Assembly: GCF_030056575.1 (NCBI RefSeq)
Contig: NZ_JASHHX010000021.1
Coordinates: 1-64,000, forward strand
Direction of reading: 5' to 3'
From: Rhodoblastus sp. 17X3
Lineage (GTDB): Bacteria > Pseudomonadota > Alphaproteobacteria > Rhizobiales > Beijerinckiaceae
Length of the DNA stretch: 64,000 nt
The position numbers and the translations under genes were made by a program. Shown in pieces: positions 63,413-64,000 of this stretch. Within the stretch, counting starts at the first letter, position 1. Every line of letters starts with the position of its first letter. The notes beneath the pieces are model-generated. The model ran no database searches, had not been told where the DNA came from, and was given only the letters and a program-made list of their open reading frames with translations.

Positions 63413-64000
63413 TTATCGCTGTGTCGGAAGCGACGGCTGCGGCGGGTTGGAAACTCCAGAGTGTGCCCAGGCTGAAAATAAATCCCATGTAACAGCAAGA
63501 ATAATAGGTCCAAGAAATAAGCCCGTGACGCCATATGAGATCATGCCTCCGATGACGCCGATGAGGATGACCAGGATCGGCGTCGAGAGGCCGCGGGTCA
63601 TTACGAGCGGCTTGAGGAGATTGTCTATGACATTGACGGGAACCATGTAGAGCGTGAAGAGCAATGCGTGAAGGGTTTCCATCGACATCCACGCCCAAAC
63701 GATGGCTGGCAGAATGACCAAAGACGGCCCGATCTGAACGATGCCCAGCAAGAGCGTCGCCGATGTCAGCAGAGTGGCGCCGGGAATGCCCGCGAGCGTA
63801 AATCCTATGCCCGCGAGAACCGCCTGCAACGCGGAAATGCCCAGGACGCCGCGCGAGACGGTCCGGATCGTGGCGCCGGTCATGCTCACGAATTTGTCGC
63901 CACGATCCGGCGAGAGCCGTCGAGCGAGCCTCCTGGTCGCCTCGACCATCGCAGGCGCCGGCGCGAACATAAACCCAGCGATGATAATGGCGACAAACAA
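63413..64000 (-). CDS. AI-2E/PerM-family transporter, C-terminal part
   Basis: The last 195 codons of a leftward gene whose 5' part lies beyond the window. Hydrophobic helices and the family stretches ISALQAVLAGIGFTLAGIPG and VNVIDNLLKPLVMTRGLSTP, then ILVILIGVIGGMISYGVTGL are typical of the PerM/AI-2E exporter family (8 helices, about 350 residues). Substrates vary (AI-2, other small molecules, Na+/H+). The stop codon lies four bases from the IS3 element, so the last residues may have been altered by the insertion. Confidence 0.88.
   Translation of the reverse strand: MFVAIIIAGFMFAPAPAMVEATRRLARRLSPDRGDKFVSMTGATIRTVSRGVLGISALQAVLAGIGFTLAGIPGATLLTSATLLLGIVQIGPSLVILPAIVWAWMSMETLHALLFTLYMVPVNVIDNLLKPLVMTRGLSTPILVILIGVIGGMISYGVTGLFLGPIILAVTWDLFSAWAHSGVSNPPQPSLPTQR

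Overview
The window is about 64 kb of GC-rich DNA with the gene style of an alphaproteobacterium of the order Hyphomicrobiales; a Beijerinckiaceae/Methylocystaceae-like host is my best guess. The reasons are the protein sequences, many ATGA/GTGA stop-start overlaps, and the recombinase-DUF2924-DUF3489 cassette common in that group. No methane or methanol oxidation gene is present, so lifestyle cannot be read from it. Most of the window is chromosomal core and accessory metabolism; the last 8 kb is mobile DNA.

Layout. 0-1 kb: the start of a nitric oxide reductase cluster (norE, norF, norC N-terminus) running off the left edge. 1.1-4.7 kb: an EmrA/EmrB-type drug efflux pair with a divergent TetR regulator. 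4.7-5.1 kb: a fused remnant of two decayed genes. 5.3-10.6 kb: phoU, then a translationally coupled pair (a PhoU/DUF47-like protein and a pyruvate-phosphate-dikinase-like protein that stops after its phosphohistidine domain) and a small membrane protein. 10.6-14.3 kb: an HtrA-type protease, a 5' fragment of a second dusA, and a slipin/NfeD pair. 14.4-18.7 kb: an ABC ATPase, FtsX-type permease and AttH-like lipocalin operon. 18.9-24.3 kb: a frameshifted patatin, a secreted MBL hydrolase, a membrane-anchored glutamate-synthase-like protein, a LysR regulator and a small secreted protein.

24.7-38.3 kb holds amino acid and amine catabolism. Ethanolamine permease, EutB, EutC and an EutR-like regulator form a microcompartment-free ethanolamine module. 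Phenylalanine hydroxylase follows, then a leucine/isovalerate pathway: isovaleryl-CoA dehydrogenase, both subunits of methylcrotonyl-CoA carboxylase, methylglutaconyl-CoA hydratase and HMG-CoA lyase. 38.3-50.4 kb: alkylation repair (Ogt and an Ada/AlkA fusion), a fused indolepyruvate ferredoxin oxidoreductase, a thiolase, dusA, cobS, a DUF971 protein and moaA. Within this stretch putA and a glutamate dehydrogenase gene have each lost their middle and kept both ends.

50.4-56.3 kb is the most interesting part. An ECF-type promoter precedes a bufferin-type operon: a six-cysteine secreted precursor, a DUF692/MNIO oxidative enzyme and a DUF2063 partner, closed by a strong terminator. Convergent to it is a secreted caspase-fold protein that has lost both catalytic residues and carries a long Pro-rich 25-residue repeat tail. 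An L,D-transpeptidase and tRNA-Val(CAC) follow.

56.6-63.4 kb is a mobile region: a large serine recombinase with DUF2924 and DUF3489 partners, a tRNA-Gly 3' remnant, an IS5-family element, and an IS3-family element disrupted by an IS30-family element whose transposase has an amber codon. The right edge holds the 3' part of an AI-2E-type transporter gene.
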